From an uncultured Bryobacteraceae bacterium (GTDB taxonomy: Bacteria; Acidobacteriota; Terriglobia; Bryobacterales; Bryobacteraceae): DNA of 64,000 nt. Both the position numbers and the translations under genes were made by a program. The stretch covers positions 1-64,000 of the forward strand of contig CALDSU010000010.1 in the NCBI GenBank assembly GCA_937924525.1, read 5' to 3'. The stretch's first letter is position 1; each line of letters opens with the position of its first letter. Of the stretch, positions 32,650-41,078 are shown one piece after another. The notes beneath the pieces are model-generated. The model worked only from the letters and a program-made list of their open reading frames with translations, was not told the origin of the DNA and made no database searches.

Positions 32650-33537
32650 ATGTTCTACACCCGCCCGCTCCGCATGGCCTTGGCGCTGGCCGTGGCTGCG
32701 GTCCTGCCTGCCGCCGCGCCATCCGGCCGCAAGCTGCGTATCATCGGCTTCGGCGCGCACCCGGACGATAACGAAATCAAGATGGGGGGCGTCGCCGCCC
32801 TTTGGGCCCGGCAAGGGCACGCCGTCAAATTCGTTTCGGTAACCAACGGCGACATCGGTCATCACCAGATGGCCGGAGGGCCGCTGGCGCAGCGGAGAGC
32901 CGCCGAAGTCCAGCGCGCCGCCAAGATCCTGGGCATTGAGACCGAGGTGCTCGACATCCATGACGGCGAGTTGCTGCCCACGCTCGAGAACCGCGCCAAG
33001 ATCACGCGGCTGATCCGGCAGTGGAAGGCGGATCTTGTTTTCGGACCGCGGACCAACGATTACCACCCCGATCACCGTTACACCGGCGTGCTGGTGCAGG
33101 ACGCGGCGTATATGGTGACCATTCCGTTTTATTGCTCCGACACGCCCGCGCTGGAGACCAACCCGGTGTTCTTCTACTACGAGGACGGCTTCCAAAAGCC
33201 CGCGCCGTTCCAGCCGGATATCGTCGTCTCCATCGACAAGGTGCTCGACATCAAACTGCGGGCGCTCGAACAGATCGAATCGCAGTTCCTGGACTGGTGG
33301 CAGCGCGACCAGCCGATTGACCTCCAGAATCCGCAGGTCCGGCGCGCGACGATCGAGAAACTGTTCCTGTCGCGTTTCGCCGCACCCGTGCAGCGCTACC
33401 CCGACCTGCTCCGCGCCGTTTATGGCGAGCACGCCGCCAGGATCCGGCATGCGGAGGCCTTCGAGCTGTGCGAATACGGCAGCCGCCCGCCGGTGGCGGA
33501 ACTGCGGAAGCTGTTCCCGATCGAAGCGTCAAAGTAA
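32650..33537 (+). CDS. Exported PIG-L family (LmbE-like) deacetylase
   Basis: 295 residues with a signal peptide (cleavage near LPAAAPSG). The zinc motif GAHPDDNEIKMG (about 35-46) and the distant HPDHR (about 138-142) define PIG-L/LmbE N-acetylglucosaminide deacetylases. Most characterised members act on GlcNAc conjugates in the cytoplasm; a signal peptide implies an extracytoplasmic glycan substrate, as in many Acidobacteria and Planctomycetes paralogues. Catalytic Asp is present, so activity is likely. Confidence 0.88.
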   Translation: MFYTRPLRMALALAVAAVLPAAAPSGRKLRIIGFGAHPDDNEIKMGGVAALWARQGHAVKFVSVTNGDIGHHQMAGGPLAQRRAAEVQRAAKILGIETEVLDIHDGELLPTLENRAKITRLIRQWKADLVFGPRTNDYHPDHRYTGVLVQDAAYMVTIPFYCSDTPALETNPVFFYYEDGFQKPAPFQPDIVVSIDKVLDIKLRALEQIESQFLDWWQRDQPIDLQNPQVRRATIEKLFLSRFAAPVQRYPDLLRAVYGEHAARIRHAEAFELCEYGSRPPVAELRKLFPIEASK

Positions 33538-33572
33538 CGCGCCCGGCGGGCGGTCCCGGGGAGCATCGGACG

Positions 33573-34391
33573 GTGCGCACGATGGCAATCGGGCTGGCGG
33601 GTGCGGTCGCGATGCTTGCGAGCGGCGGCCTGGACGAACTCGCCGGGCAGGTGCGAAGAGCGTACGCGGCGGGACGGAACGCGGAGGCGCGGGCGGCGGC
33701 GGACCGCGCCGTGGCTTTGTTTGGCGACCAGGCCGGGTCCTGGACGCTTCGGGGGTCCTTGCGCGAGGCCCTCGGCGCATACGCCGGGGCCGCCGCCGAT
33801 TTCACGCAGGCGATCGAGAGACAGCCTCGCTCGGCGGACCTGCATAACCGCCGCGGCGCGGTCCGGTTCAAGCTGGGCCTCATCGAGGCGTCGGTTGCCG
33901 ATTTCGACCGCGCCGTCGCCTTGGACCCCGCGCAGGAGCCGCACCACTGGCAGCGGGGCATCGCGTACTACTACGCCGCTCGCTTCGCCGACGGCGTCCG
34001 CCAATTTGAGTTGCACCGGCAAGTGAACCCCGACGACGTCGAGAACGCGGTGTGGCATTTTTTGTGCAACGCGCGCGCCACCGGCTTCGCGTCCGCGCGG
34101 CGGGCGCTGCTCCCGGTAAAGGGAGACGCCAGGGTACCCATGGCGGAGATCCACCGGCTGTTCGCGGGGCGCGCCCGACCGGAGGAGGTCTTGGCTGCCG
34201 CCGCCAGGGGCGCGCCTGCGCAGCGCAACGCGCAACTTTTCTACGCGCACCTCTACGTGGGCCTTTTCCATGAAGCCGCCGGGGATCCGGAACGGGCGGG
34301 AGAACACCTGCGCCGCGCGGTGCGTGAGCATCGTGTCAACCATTTCATGTGGGACGTGGCCCGGGTGCACCTCGAGCGGATGGCGCGGTAA
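33573..34391 (+). CDS. TPR protein, exported or lipoprotein NlpI-like
   Basis: 272 residues from GTG 33573, chosen because GGGGAG sits nine bases upstream; ATG 33582 is the alternative. A weak hydrophobic N-terminus (MAIGLAGAVAMLASGG) precedes TPR helices, for example LHNRRGAVRFKLG and FDRAVALDPAQEP. The segment VNPDDVENAVWHFLC recurs in a conserved bacterial TPR family of unknown role. It follows the PIG-L gene by 35 bases. Confidence 0.75.
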   Translation: MRTMAIGLAGAVAMLASGGLDELAGQVRRAYAAGRNAEARAAADRAVALFGDQAGSWTLRGSLREALGAYAGAAADFTQAIERQPRSADLHNRRGAVRFKLGLIEASVADFDRAVALDPAQEPHHWQRGIAYYYAARFADGVRQFELHRQVNPDDVENAVWHFLCNARATGFASARRALLPVKGDARVPMAEIHRLFAGRARPEEVLAAAARGAPAQRNAQLFYAHLYVGLFHEAAGDPERAGEHLRRAVREHRVNHFMWDVARVHLERMAR

Positions 34392-34428
34392 ATCTGCCGG
34401 CCGAACCGTTATACTTACTGCACGGCTC

Positions 34429-35508
34429 ATGCGTCTTGCGGTTTGTGTCTTACTGACTGCTCTCCTGGCGGGCCACGCTCTGGCGGACTCGCGGAAGATT
34501 TCCACTCTGGCCGGAAACGGAAAGCCCGGGTACGCGGGCGACGGCGGACCGGCGGCGGCAGCTCAGGTGGCCAACCCCTACGGCCTCGCCATCGGACCGG
34601 ACGGAGCGCTGTACGTGTGCGAGGTTGACAACCATGTGATCCGGCGCATTGACCTCAAGACGCGCCGCATCCGGACGGTCGCCGGCACGGGGCGGGCCGG
34701 CTACTCCGGCGATGGAGGACCGGCCGTCCAGGCGCGCCTGAACCAGCCCTACGAGGTCCGCTTTGACCGGGCGGGCCACATGTACTTCGTGGAGATGAAG
34801 AACCACGTGGTCCGGCGGGTGGACGCGCGCACGGGCGTCGTCTCGACGGTGGCGGGCACGGGCGAGGAGGGATTCGCGGGCGACGGCGGCCCGGCGCGCG
34901 AGGCCCGCTTCAAGCAGCCGCACTCGCTGCAATTCGACCCCGCGGGCAACCTGTTGGTCTGCGACATCGGCAATCACCGCATTCGCCGCATCGACCGGAA
35001 AACGGGCATCGTCACCACGTGGGCGGGAACCGGAGAGAGAAAGCCCACGCCGGACGGCGCGCCGCTCCAGGGAACGCCGCTGAACGGGCCGCGCGCCCTG
35101 GACCTGGATCCCCAGGGTAACCTGTATCTGGCCCTCCGCGAGGGCAACGCGGTGTACCGGATCGATACGCGCGCGGGCAGGATTGATCACCTGGCGGGCA
35201 CCGGCGCGCAGGGCTATGCCGGCGACGGTGGGCCCGCGCGCGAGGCCGCGCTGTCCGGACCGAAAGGAATCGCCTGGGCGCCGGAAGGCAGTCTGTATCT
35301 GGCCGACACCGAGAGCCACACCATTCGCCGCATTGACCTCCGCACCGGCGTCATCACCACGGTGGCCGGAACGGGCAGGCGCGGCGACGGCCCGGACGGC
35401 GACCCGCGCCAGTGCGGGCTGGCGCGTCCCCACGGCGTCTTTGTGGACCGGCGCGGCGTCCTTTACATCGGCGACAGCGAAGCGCATCGCGTGCGGGTGT
35501 TGCGGTAG
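34429..35508 (+). CDS. Secreted NHL-repeat beta-propeller protein
   Basis: 359 residues with a signal peptide (LLTALLAGHALADS). Six propeller blades each carry a YxGDGGPA-type loop (GYAGDGGPA, GYSGDGGPA, GFAGDGGPA, GYAGDGGPA again) and the strand signature NHxIRRID. NHL propellers bind proteins, RNA or sugars, and exported ones in this phylum are very common. No catalytic residues are evident. The repetitive DNA is coding and should not be mistaken for a tandem array. Confidence 0.85.
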   Translation: MRLAVCVLLTALLAGHALADSRKISTLAGNGKPGYAGDGGPAAAAQVANPYGLAIGPDGALYVCEVDNHVIRRIDLKTRRIRTVAGTGRAGYSGDGGPAVQARLNQPYEVRFDRAGHMYFVEMKNHVVRRVDARTGVVSTVAGTGEEGFAGDGGPAREARFKQPHSLQFDPAGNLLVCDIGNHRIRRIDRKTGIVTTWAGTGERKPTPDGAPLQGTPLNGPRALDLDPQGNLYLALREGNAVYRIDTRAGRIDHLAGTGAQGYAGDGGPAREAALSGPKGIAWAPEGSLYLADTESHTIRRIDLRTGVITTVAGTGRRGDGPDGDPRQCGLARPHGVFVDRRGVLYIGDSEAHRVRVLR

Positions 35509-35530
35509 CCGGCTTGCTAGAATCGGGTCC

Positions 35531-36499
35531 ATGGCTGCCGAGCCGCTGGCGCCAGCAATGGGACTGTCCGACCTGCGGTTCCTTCGCTCGCGCGCCTTCT
35601 CCGAATTGCTGGAAGAGGAGATTCGCGACTGGCGCGAGCGTTTCTGCTGGGACTTCACCCCGTCGGCCAACCTGGTGCGCCGGTTCATCGACCAGCGCTC
35701 GCTGGCCGGTTATGCGCTGGTCGAGGGCAGCGAGGTGACCGGGTACGCCTACTGTGTCACCGACGAGCCCAAGGGTCTGATCGGGGATTTATACGTGCGC
35801 GCGAGCCACCGGACGCCGCAAACCGAGAACCGCCTGCTGGCCGCGGCGGTGGACCTGCTGCTGCGCGTCCCCGGCGTCAGCCGCATCGAGACGCAGTTGA
35901 TGCTCATGGAGAGCAAGCCCGGCGCGTGGCTCCCCGGAGCGAGGTACCTTCGCCAATACGAGCGGCAGTTCCTGGTGATCGATCTCGACCGGACCGCCGC
36001 GCTGGCGCCCCGGCGCGACGCGCAGCCGTGCGTTCACCCCTGGCAGGACCGTTTCCAGGAACCGGCGGCCGTGGTGGTGGCGGAAGCGTATCGCGGCCAC
36101 ATCGACGGCGCGATCAACGATCAATACCGCTCCCTGGCGGGCGCCCGGCGGTTCCTGTTTAACATCATTCAGTACCCGGGCTGCGGCAGTTTCTGTCCGC
36201 AGGCGTCCTTCGTGGCGATGGACCCCGCCACCGGGGCCCTGCGCGGGGTTTCGCTGGCGGGCAGCGTCGGCCGCGACGCCGGGCACGTTACACAGGTTTG
36301 TGTGACGCCTGCGGCGCGCGGCCAAGGGCTTGGTTATGAACTGTTGCGCCAGTCCCTGGCGGCGTTGCGGCGCATGGGGTACGCGCGATGCAGCCTGACG
36401 GTCACGACGGTCAACCAGCATGCCGTCGCTTTGTACGAGCGCATGGGGTTCCGCGCCGCGTGCCGGTTCCCGGCGCTGGTGTGGGAAGGGTTTGCGTGA
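35531..36499 (+). CDS. GNAT family N-acetyltransferase with two acetyltransferase-like domains
   Basis: 322 residues. The N-terminal half is a divergent GNAT fold (GYALVEGSEVTGYAYC, then IGDLYVRASHR). The C-terminal half has the typical acetyl-CoA motif VTPAARGQGLGYELL (about 262-276) and the closing NQHAVALYERMGFR. Tandem GNATs of this type, as in mycothiol synthase-like proteins, acetylate small amines or protein termini; the acceptor is unknown. The gene follows the NHL gene by 22 bases. Confidence 0.85.
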   Translation: MAAEPLAPAMGLSDLRFLRSRAFSELLEEEIRDWRERFCWDFTPSANLVRRFIDQRSLAGYALVEGSEVTGYAYCVTDEPKGLIGDLYVRASHRTPQTENRLLAAAVDLLLRVPGVSRIETQLMLMESKPGAWLPGARYLRQYERQFLVIDLDRTAALAPRRDAQPCVHPWQDRFQEPAAVVVAEAYRGHIDGAINDQYRSLAGARRFLFNIIQYPGCGSFCPQASFVAMDPATGALRGVSLAGSVGRDAGHVTQVCVTPAARGQGLGYELLRQSLAALRRMGYARCSLTVTTVNQHAVALYERMGFRAACRFPALVWEGFA

Positions 36500-36542
36500 G
36501 GCAAGGCTGGGGGGCGCCCTGCGCCCGGCGATGACGCCGTGG

Positions 36543-37043
36543 TCAGTGCCCGGCCGGCGCTTCTTCCGCGATGACCGGCGGCTTGGCGCCCGCCGGCGCC
36601 GGCGCCAGCAGTTGTTCCTTGCGGTAGATCAGCGTGGCGGTGTTGTAGCTGGCGATCTCGAACCCGTGGCCATGGGTGATCGCATCGGTCGGACAGGCCT
36701 CCACGCAATACCCGCAAAAGATACAGCGATTGTAGTCGATATTGTAGACCTTGGCGTACCGCTCCCCGCCGCTGATGCGGACCGTGTCGGTGTTTTCTGC
36801 GGCCTCGATGTAGATACAGTTCGACGGGCACGCGGCCGCGCACAGGAAGCAGGCCACGCACTTTTCCATGCCATTCTCATCGCGTTGCAGCACGTGGACG
36901 CCGCGGTAGCGTTCCTCGAACTTTGGCGGTTCGTCCGGATAGTTTTCCGTCACGGTGGGGGACATCAACTCTTTAAGCGTGACGGTCATTCCCTTGGCCA
37001 CCGCGGCGGCCGCTTCGAACACTTCGTTGATCGGATTCGGCAT
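36543..37043 (-). CDS. nuoI: NADH-quinone oxidoreductase subunit I
   Basis: 166 residues. Two [4Fe-4S] ferredoxin motifs, CVACFLCAAACP and CIFCGYCVEACP, correspond to complex I clusters N6a and N6b, and ENYPDEPPKFEERYRG before them is the NuoI signature. A GAGGAAGG Shine-Dalgarno lies before the ATG. No other nuo gene is in the window, so this is a detached copy or the organism's complex I genes are split. A short Pro/Ala-rich tail follows the core domain. Confidence 0.92.
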   Translation of the reverse strand: MPNPINEVFEAAAAVAKGMTVTLKELMSPTVTENYPDEPPKFEERYRGVHVLQRDENGMEKCVACFLCAAACPSNCIYIEAAENTDTVRISGGERYAKVYNIDYNRCIFCGYCVEACPTDAITHGHGFEIASYNTATLIYRKEQLLAPAPAGAKPPVIAEEAPAGH

Positions 37044-37102
37044 GGAGTTACCTTCCTCATTTTATCTCAGGATCCGACCGGAACCTTTCAGTTTTTCGAA
37101 CC

Positions 37103-37588
37103 TCACCCGGGGACAAACTCCGGCACTCGCTCGTCCGGGGCGAACAGGCTCACTCCCCAGCGCGCGGCGAGGGCCGCGTACTCGGCGCGGTGGAATCCGT
37201 GCAAGGCCGCCTCGACCACACCCTGGGGGTTCATCCAAAACAGCGATGGCACATGGTGAATCCCAAACGCATTGCTGACCGGGTAGCCCGTCTTCTCGCG
37301 GTCCAGAAAAGCCGGGGCGTGCAAATCGAAGCGCCGCAGGAACGCCGCGGTGGGGGCCTCGTCATCCTGAGACACCAGGCACACTTCCACCTGCTCCGCC
37401 GCCTGGCGATGAAGCCGGTCCAGAAACGGCAGCGCAAGCTGACAGGTGGGACAACTGACCTTAAAGAACACGAGCAGGAGGTCCCGCTTACGGAGGTGCT
37501 GACCCAGGCGCAAACTTCCGCCCCTGAGTCCCTCCAACTCTCCCGCCGGGATCGCGGTTCCCGGCGTCAGCATCTCGTGCCGCGCCAT
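37103..37588 (-). CDS. Redoxin/TlpA-like thioredoxin-fold protein
   Basis: 161 residues. Thioredoxin fold with active-site CPTC in FFKVSCPTCQLAL (about 42-54) and a cis-Pro in HHVPSLFWM. No signal peptide is visible, so a cytoplasmic peroxiredoxin-like or reductase role is likely. It lies 59 bases upstream of nuoI on the same strand and may be cotranscribed. Confidence 0.8.
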   Translation of the reverse strand: MARHEMLTPGTAIPAGELEGLRGGSLRLGQHLRKRDLLLVFFKVSCPTCQLALPFLDRLHRQAAEQVEVCLVSQDDEAPTAAFLRRFDLHAPAFLDREKTGYPVSNAFGIHHVPSLFWMNPQGVVEAALHGFHRAEYAALAARWGVSLFAPDERVPEFVPG

Positions 37589-37697
37589 AGCAGAAGTCTA
37601 GCAAGGGCCGCGCCCCGCGCTTTACACGGTTTTACCTGGCGGCCGCAACGCGCCGCGTGGCCGTGCCGTATGTAAGGACAGGAGGCAACCAAGACCA

Positions 37698-38249
37698 ATG
37701 AGCAACCTGACGCTGAGCTTCGGAGTGACGGCAGCGATGCTGTTGGCCAGCGCGGGCTCGGCCGCGACAACGACGCCCGCCATCAGTGACGTTGAGATCG
37801 GCGCGCAGGCCGCGCGCGAGATGCGGATGTACCCGCGGTACACGATCTGGGATTTCGTGGATTTGCGCGTCGTGGAAGGTAACATCGAACTGACCGGGCA
37901 CGTCAGCCAGCCCTTCAAGAAAGCGGACCTCGGCCGGTTGATGCAGCGGCTTCCCGGGGTCAAGAGCGTGACGAACCGCTTGGAGGTGCTGCCGCTTTCC
38001 CGCTTCGACGACGACATTCGGATTGCGGTCGCCCGGGCCATTTATCGCGACCCCGCGCTGTCCCGTTACGCCCTGCAGGCGATCCCGCCGATCCACATCA
38101 TTGTGAAAAACGGGCAAGTGATCTTGCAGGGGGTGGTCCACAACGAACTCGAAAAGAACGTGGCTGGCCTGCGCGCGGCAACGGCGGGTCTCTCGCTGGG
38201 CGCGGTCGTGAACAACTTGCGAGTAGAGAACGCAAAAGAGCGCGGCTGA
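37698..38249 (+). CDS. Exported BON-domain protein
   Basis: 183 residues with a signal peptide (AMLLASAGSAATT). Two BON domains are visible: the first around VDLRVVEGNIELTGHV and PGVKSVTNRLEVLP, the second around HIIVKNGQVILQGVV and GAVVNNLRV. BON domains bind phospholipid membranes and occur in OsmY-like envelope stress proteins. GGAGG lies 12 bases before the ATG. A strong terminator follows. Confidence 0.87.
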   Translation: MSNLTLSFGVTAAMLLASAGSAATTTPAISDVEIGAQAAREMRMYPRYTIWDFVDLRVVEGNIELTGHVSQPFKKADLGRLMQRLPGVKSVTNRLEVLPLSRFDDDIRIAVARAIYRDPALSRYALQAIPPIHIIVKNGQVILQGVVHNELEKNVAGLRAATAGLSLGAVVNNLRVENAKERG

Positions 38250-38282
38250 TCCTGCGCGCGAATCCTTTCTTCCTGCGCGACG

Positions 38283-38311
38283 CCGCCGGCCATCGGCCGG
38301 CGGTTTTTTTT
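38283..38311 (+). terminator. Rho-independent terminator of the BON-domain gene
   Basis: CCGCCGGC (38283-38290) and GCCGGCGG (38296-38303) form an eight-base GC stem, extended by one C-G pair with a tight loop, followed by eight Ts (38304-38311). It lies 34 bases after the BON stop. Confidence 0.9.
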
Positions 38312-38328
38312 GTTACACTCACCGCTTC

Positions 38329-38850
38329 GTGCGGCTTGTTTTGTTCAGTCTTCTGCTGCTGCCGGCCTGCCGCCCTTCCGGCGACTGGCAGCCGCTCCCG
38401 TTCCAGCGCACGGCGCTGACGGCCAATGACGAGTCCGTCCTGCGCAGCTTCGTGCGCATGGCGGATCCGGAAGCGCCGCGGCATTTCCTGGGCGGCGTCA
38501 GCCCTTCGCTGGAAGCCGGGTCCTGGCGCTGGACCCGCAAGCGGCCGGAGCTGAAACTGTTTGTGCGGCCGGAAACGGCCGGACGGCTGCGCGTGGAATT
38601 CGCGGTGGCCGAGGACACGTTTCGGGAGACGGGCCCGGTGCGCGTCGCCTTTTTCGTCAATGGGAGCCGTGCCGGCGAGCAACGGTGTCCCCGTCCTGGC
38701 CAGTACAGTTTCGAGCAGCCGCTGCCCGCCGGCCTGCTGCGGCCCGGCGCGCTCAACATGCTGGCGATCGAAGTCGACAAAGTCTGGATCTCGCCGGCCG
38801 ACGGCGAAGTGTTGGGCTTGATTCTCCTGGCGGCGGGGTTTCTGCCGTAA
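38329..38850 (+). CDS. Putative lipoprotein of unknown function
   Basis: 173 residues from GTG 38329. The N-terminus RLVLFSLLLLPAC has a lipobox-like LPAC at residues 11-14, so it is probably lipid-anchored. The body is beta-rich (WRWTRKRPELKLFVRP, LRVEFAVAED, PVRVAFFVNG) and resembles a small carbohydrate-binding-like sandwich, but I cannot name a family. Its TAA overlaps the ATG of the glycosyltransferase gene (TAATG), indicating coupled translation and joint function. Confidence 0.75.
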   Translation: MRLVLFSLLLLPACRPSGDWQPLPFQRTALTANDESVLRSFVRMADPEAPRHFLGGVSPSLEAGSWRWTRKRPELKLFVRPETAGRLRVEFAVAEDTFRETGPVRVAFFVNGSRAGEQRCPRPGQYSFEQPLPAGLLRPGALNMLAIEVDKVWISPADGEVLGLILLAAGFLP

Positions 38851-41078
38851 TGCCCGAGGCCGCCCGCGTCCTGTTTGCCGGACTGTTTACGGCCGCAGTG
38901 TGCCTGGCGGCGGGGACGGCGCTGCTGAGCCGCCTGCCCGTGCGGCTGAGCCGCGGCGAGCACTGGGCCCTCGCGCTCCCGCTGGGCGCACCCGTCGTGA
39001 GCATGGCCGTATTTCTGACTTGCGCGCTGGGAATCGCGCGAGCTGCGGTGTTCGCCGCCATCGGCGCTGCGTTCCTGGCGGCTGCCGCGTGGCTGCGGCC
39101 GCGCCCTGCGCCCCCGCCGCCGGGAGTCCCTGCGGCGTGGCGTTGGACCGCCGCCCTGATCGCGATTCCGTTCGGGGTGCTCTATCTGCTGCACGCGTGG
39201 AGTCCGGAGTACAGCCCGGACGGGGCGTCCTACCATCTCGGGGTAGTGGGCCGTTACCTCCGCGCGCAGGGATTCGAGCGAATCACCACCAACATGTACG
39301 CCAACCTCTCGCAGGGCATCGACCTGCTGTTTCTGTTCGCGTACGCGTTCGGACGCCATTCGGCGGCCGCGCTCACCCATCTCGCGTTCCTGGGGGCGTT
39401 GCCCGCCCTGCTGCTGGCGTATGGCAGGCGGTCGGGATGCGGCGCGGCCGGCGCGTTTGCCGCCTGCCTGGTGTTTGCTTCGCCCGTGTTCGGGATCGAC
39501 GGCGCCTCCGCCTACAACGACGTGGCGGTGGCGGCCCTGCTGTTCACGGTTTTCTATCTGTCCCGGTTGTGGGCGCAGCAGCCGTCCCTCCCGCTGTCAG
39601 CCGCCGCCGGGCTCGTAGCCGGTTTCTGCTATGGCTGCAAGTACACGGCGTTTCTCGCGGTGCCCTACGGTTTGGTGGCGATCGGCGTCGCCGCCTGGCG
39701 GAAGCGGCTGCCGTGGATCTCCCACCTGGCCGTCTTCTCGGCCGCCGCGCTGGCGATGATCGCGCCGTGGCTGATCAAAAACTGGGTGTACCTCGACAAC
39801 CCTTTCTCGCCCCTGCTCAACCGTTGGTTCCCCAATCCGTACCTTCACATCTCGTTCGAGGAAGAGTACCGTCACCTGATGCGCCACTACGACGGCATCC
39901 GCAGTTACGGGATGATTCCCGCGCAGGTGCTGTACCGGGGCGAGTTCCTCGCCGGGATTCTCGGGCCGGTGTTCGGACTCACGCCGCTGGCGCTGCTGGG
40001 AGTGCGGCGGCCGCAAGCCCGCGCCCTGCTGCTGGCAGGCCTGGTGTTTGGTTTGCCTTATCTCACCAACATCGGCTGCCGCTTCCTGATCCCGGCCGCG
40101 CCATTCGTCGCTTTGGCGTTGGGCGTCGTGCTGACGGACGTCCTGCCTGCGCGGGTGCGTTGGCTGGCCCTGGCGATCGTGCTGGGACACGGTTGGCTCT
40201 CCTGGCCCGCCCAGGTGGAAAAGTACAGCGCCCCCGGGGCGTGGCGGATGCCGCTGCCGGACTGGCGCGCGGCGCTGCGTCTGAAGCCCGAAAGCGAATT
40301 CCTGCAAGAACGGTTGGGGGGCTACGGTTTGGCGCGCCTGGTGGAGCGCAGCACCGAACCGGAGTCGCGCATCCTCGTGTTCACGCCGCTGCCGGACGCG
40401 TATTGCGAACGCGACCTGTTGGTGGCATACCAATCCGCTGAGGGAAACCAGTTGCGCGATATTCTGTTCACTCCCCTGATGCCAGAGGCGCTCCCGGCCG
40501 GCCGCCAGGAGTTCACCTTCGACCCGGGGCGCTACCGGCGGCTGCGCATCGAGCAGACCGCGGCGGGCAGCGAACTGTGGAGCATCAGCGAAGCGCGCTT
40601 GTACCACGGCGGGCAGGAGGTGCCGCGCGCCGCCTCCTGGAGAATCCGTGCCTCCGCCCATCCCTGGGGAATCGGCGACGCGTTCGACAACAACCCGGCC
40701 ACGCGCTGGCGAAGCTGGCAGCGGATCGAGCCGGGGATGAGCGTGGAGATCGACCTAGGCGCGCCCGTCGGCGTGGACCGCGTGGTGCTGGAAATGTCGA
40801 ACGACCAGCACCAGGTGCGGATGCGGCTTGCGGGCCTCGGCGCGGACGGCCGCTGGCGCACGCTGGCGGAGGCGGCCACCACCACCGCACCCGCGCCGGC
40901 CCCGGCCGCTTTGCGGCGGGCTGCGGGCCTGGAGCTTCAAGCTCGTCGCGTCGACTACGTCGTGATCCAGGACCACGACTGGGGCGCGGAGGACTTCCGC
41001 TCCCGGGCGGATGCCTGGGGAATGGCCCCTGTTGCGGCGGGGGAAGGAGGAGTAGTATATCGATGGATCCTTCCATGA
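38850..41078 (+). CDS. Multispanning glycosyltransferase-like protein with C-terminal F5/8-type C (discoidin) domain
   Basis: 742 residues. About 12 membrane segments in residues 1-470 with the GT39/ArnT-like lumenal signature SPEYSPDGASYHLG near the first loop, as in GT-C polyprenyl-linked sugar transferases. The C-terminal 210 residues are soluble; the core GDAFDNNPATRWRSWQ and MSVEIDLGAPVGVDRVVLEM pattern is a discoidin/CBM32-like sugar-binding domain. The likely role is glycan assembly at the periplasmic face with the last domain holding the acceptor. Substrate is unknown. The start shares a base with the lipoprotein stop, and the end overlaps the kinase gene. Confidence 0.8.
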   Translation: MPEAARVLFAGLFTAAVCLAAGTALLSRLPVRLSRGEHWALALPLGAPVVSMAVFLTCALGIARAAVFAAIGAAFLAAAAWLRPRPAPPPPGVPAAWRWTAALIAIPFGVLYLLHAWSPEYSPDGASYHLGVVGRYLRAQGFERITTNMYANLSQGIDLLFLFAYAFGRHSAAALTHLAFLGALPALLLAYGRRSGCGAAGAFAACLVFASPVFGIDGASAYNDVAVAALLFTVFYLSRLWAQQPSLPLSAAAGLVAGFCYGCKYTAFLAVPYGLVAIGVAAWRKRLPWISHLAVFSAAALAMIAPWLIKNWVYLDNPFSPLLNRWFPNPYLHISFEEEYRHLMRHYDGIRSYGMIPAQVLYRGEFLAGILGPVFGLTPLALLGVRRPQARALLLAGLVFGLPYLTNIGCRFLIPAAPFVALALGVVLTDVLPARVRWLALAIVLGHGWLSWPAQVEKYSAPGAWRMPLPDWRAALRLKPESEFLQERLGGYGLARLVERSTEPESRILVFTPLPDAYCERDLLVAYQSAEGNQLRDILFTPLMPEALPAGRQEFTFDPGRYRRLRIEQTAAGSELWSISEARLYHGGQEVPRAASWRIRASAHPWGIGDAFDNNPATRWRSWQRIEPGMSVEIDLGAPVGVDRVVLEMSNDQHQVRMRLAGLGADGRWRTLAEAATTTAPAPAPAALRRAAGLELQARRVDYVVIQDHDWGAEDFRSRADAWGMAPVAAGEGGVVYRWILP

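Noticed and set aside
34480-35480. Recurrent GGCGACGG-type DNA repeat
   Set aside because: It encodes the GDGG loops of NHL blades in one frame; spacing is irregular and it is not a CRISPR or tandem array.
40577-41062. In-frame upstream extension of the BadF-type kinase by over 160 codons
   Set aside because: It lies wholly inside the glycosyltransferase coding sequence; a Shine-Dalgarno and homology both point to ATG 41063.
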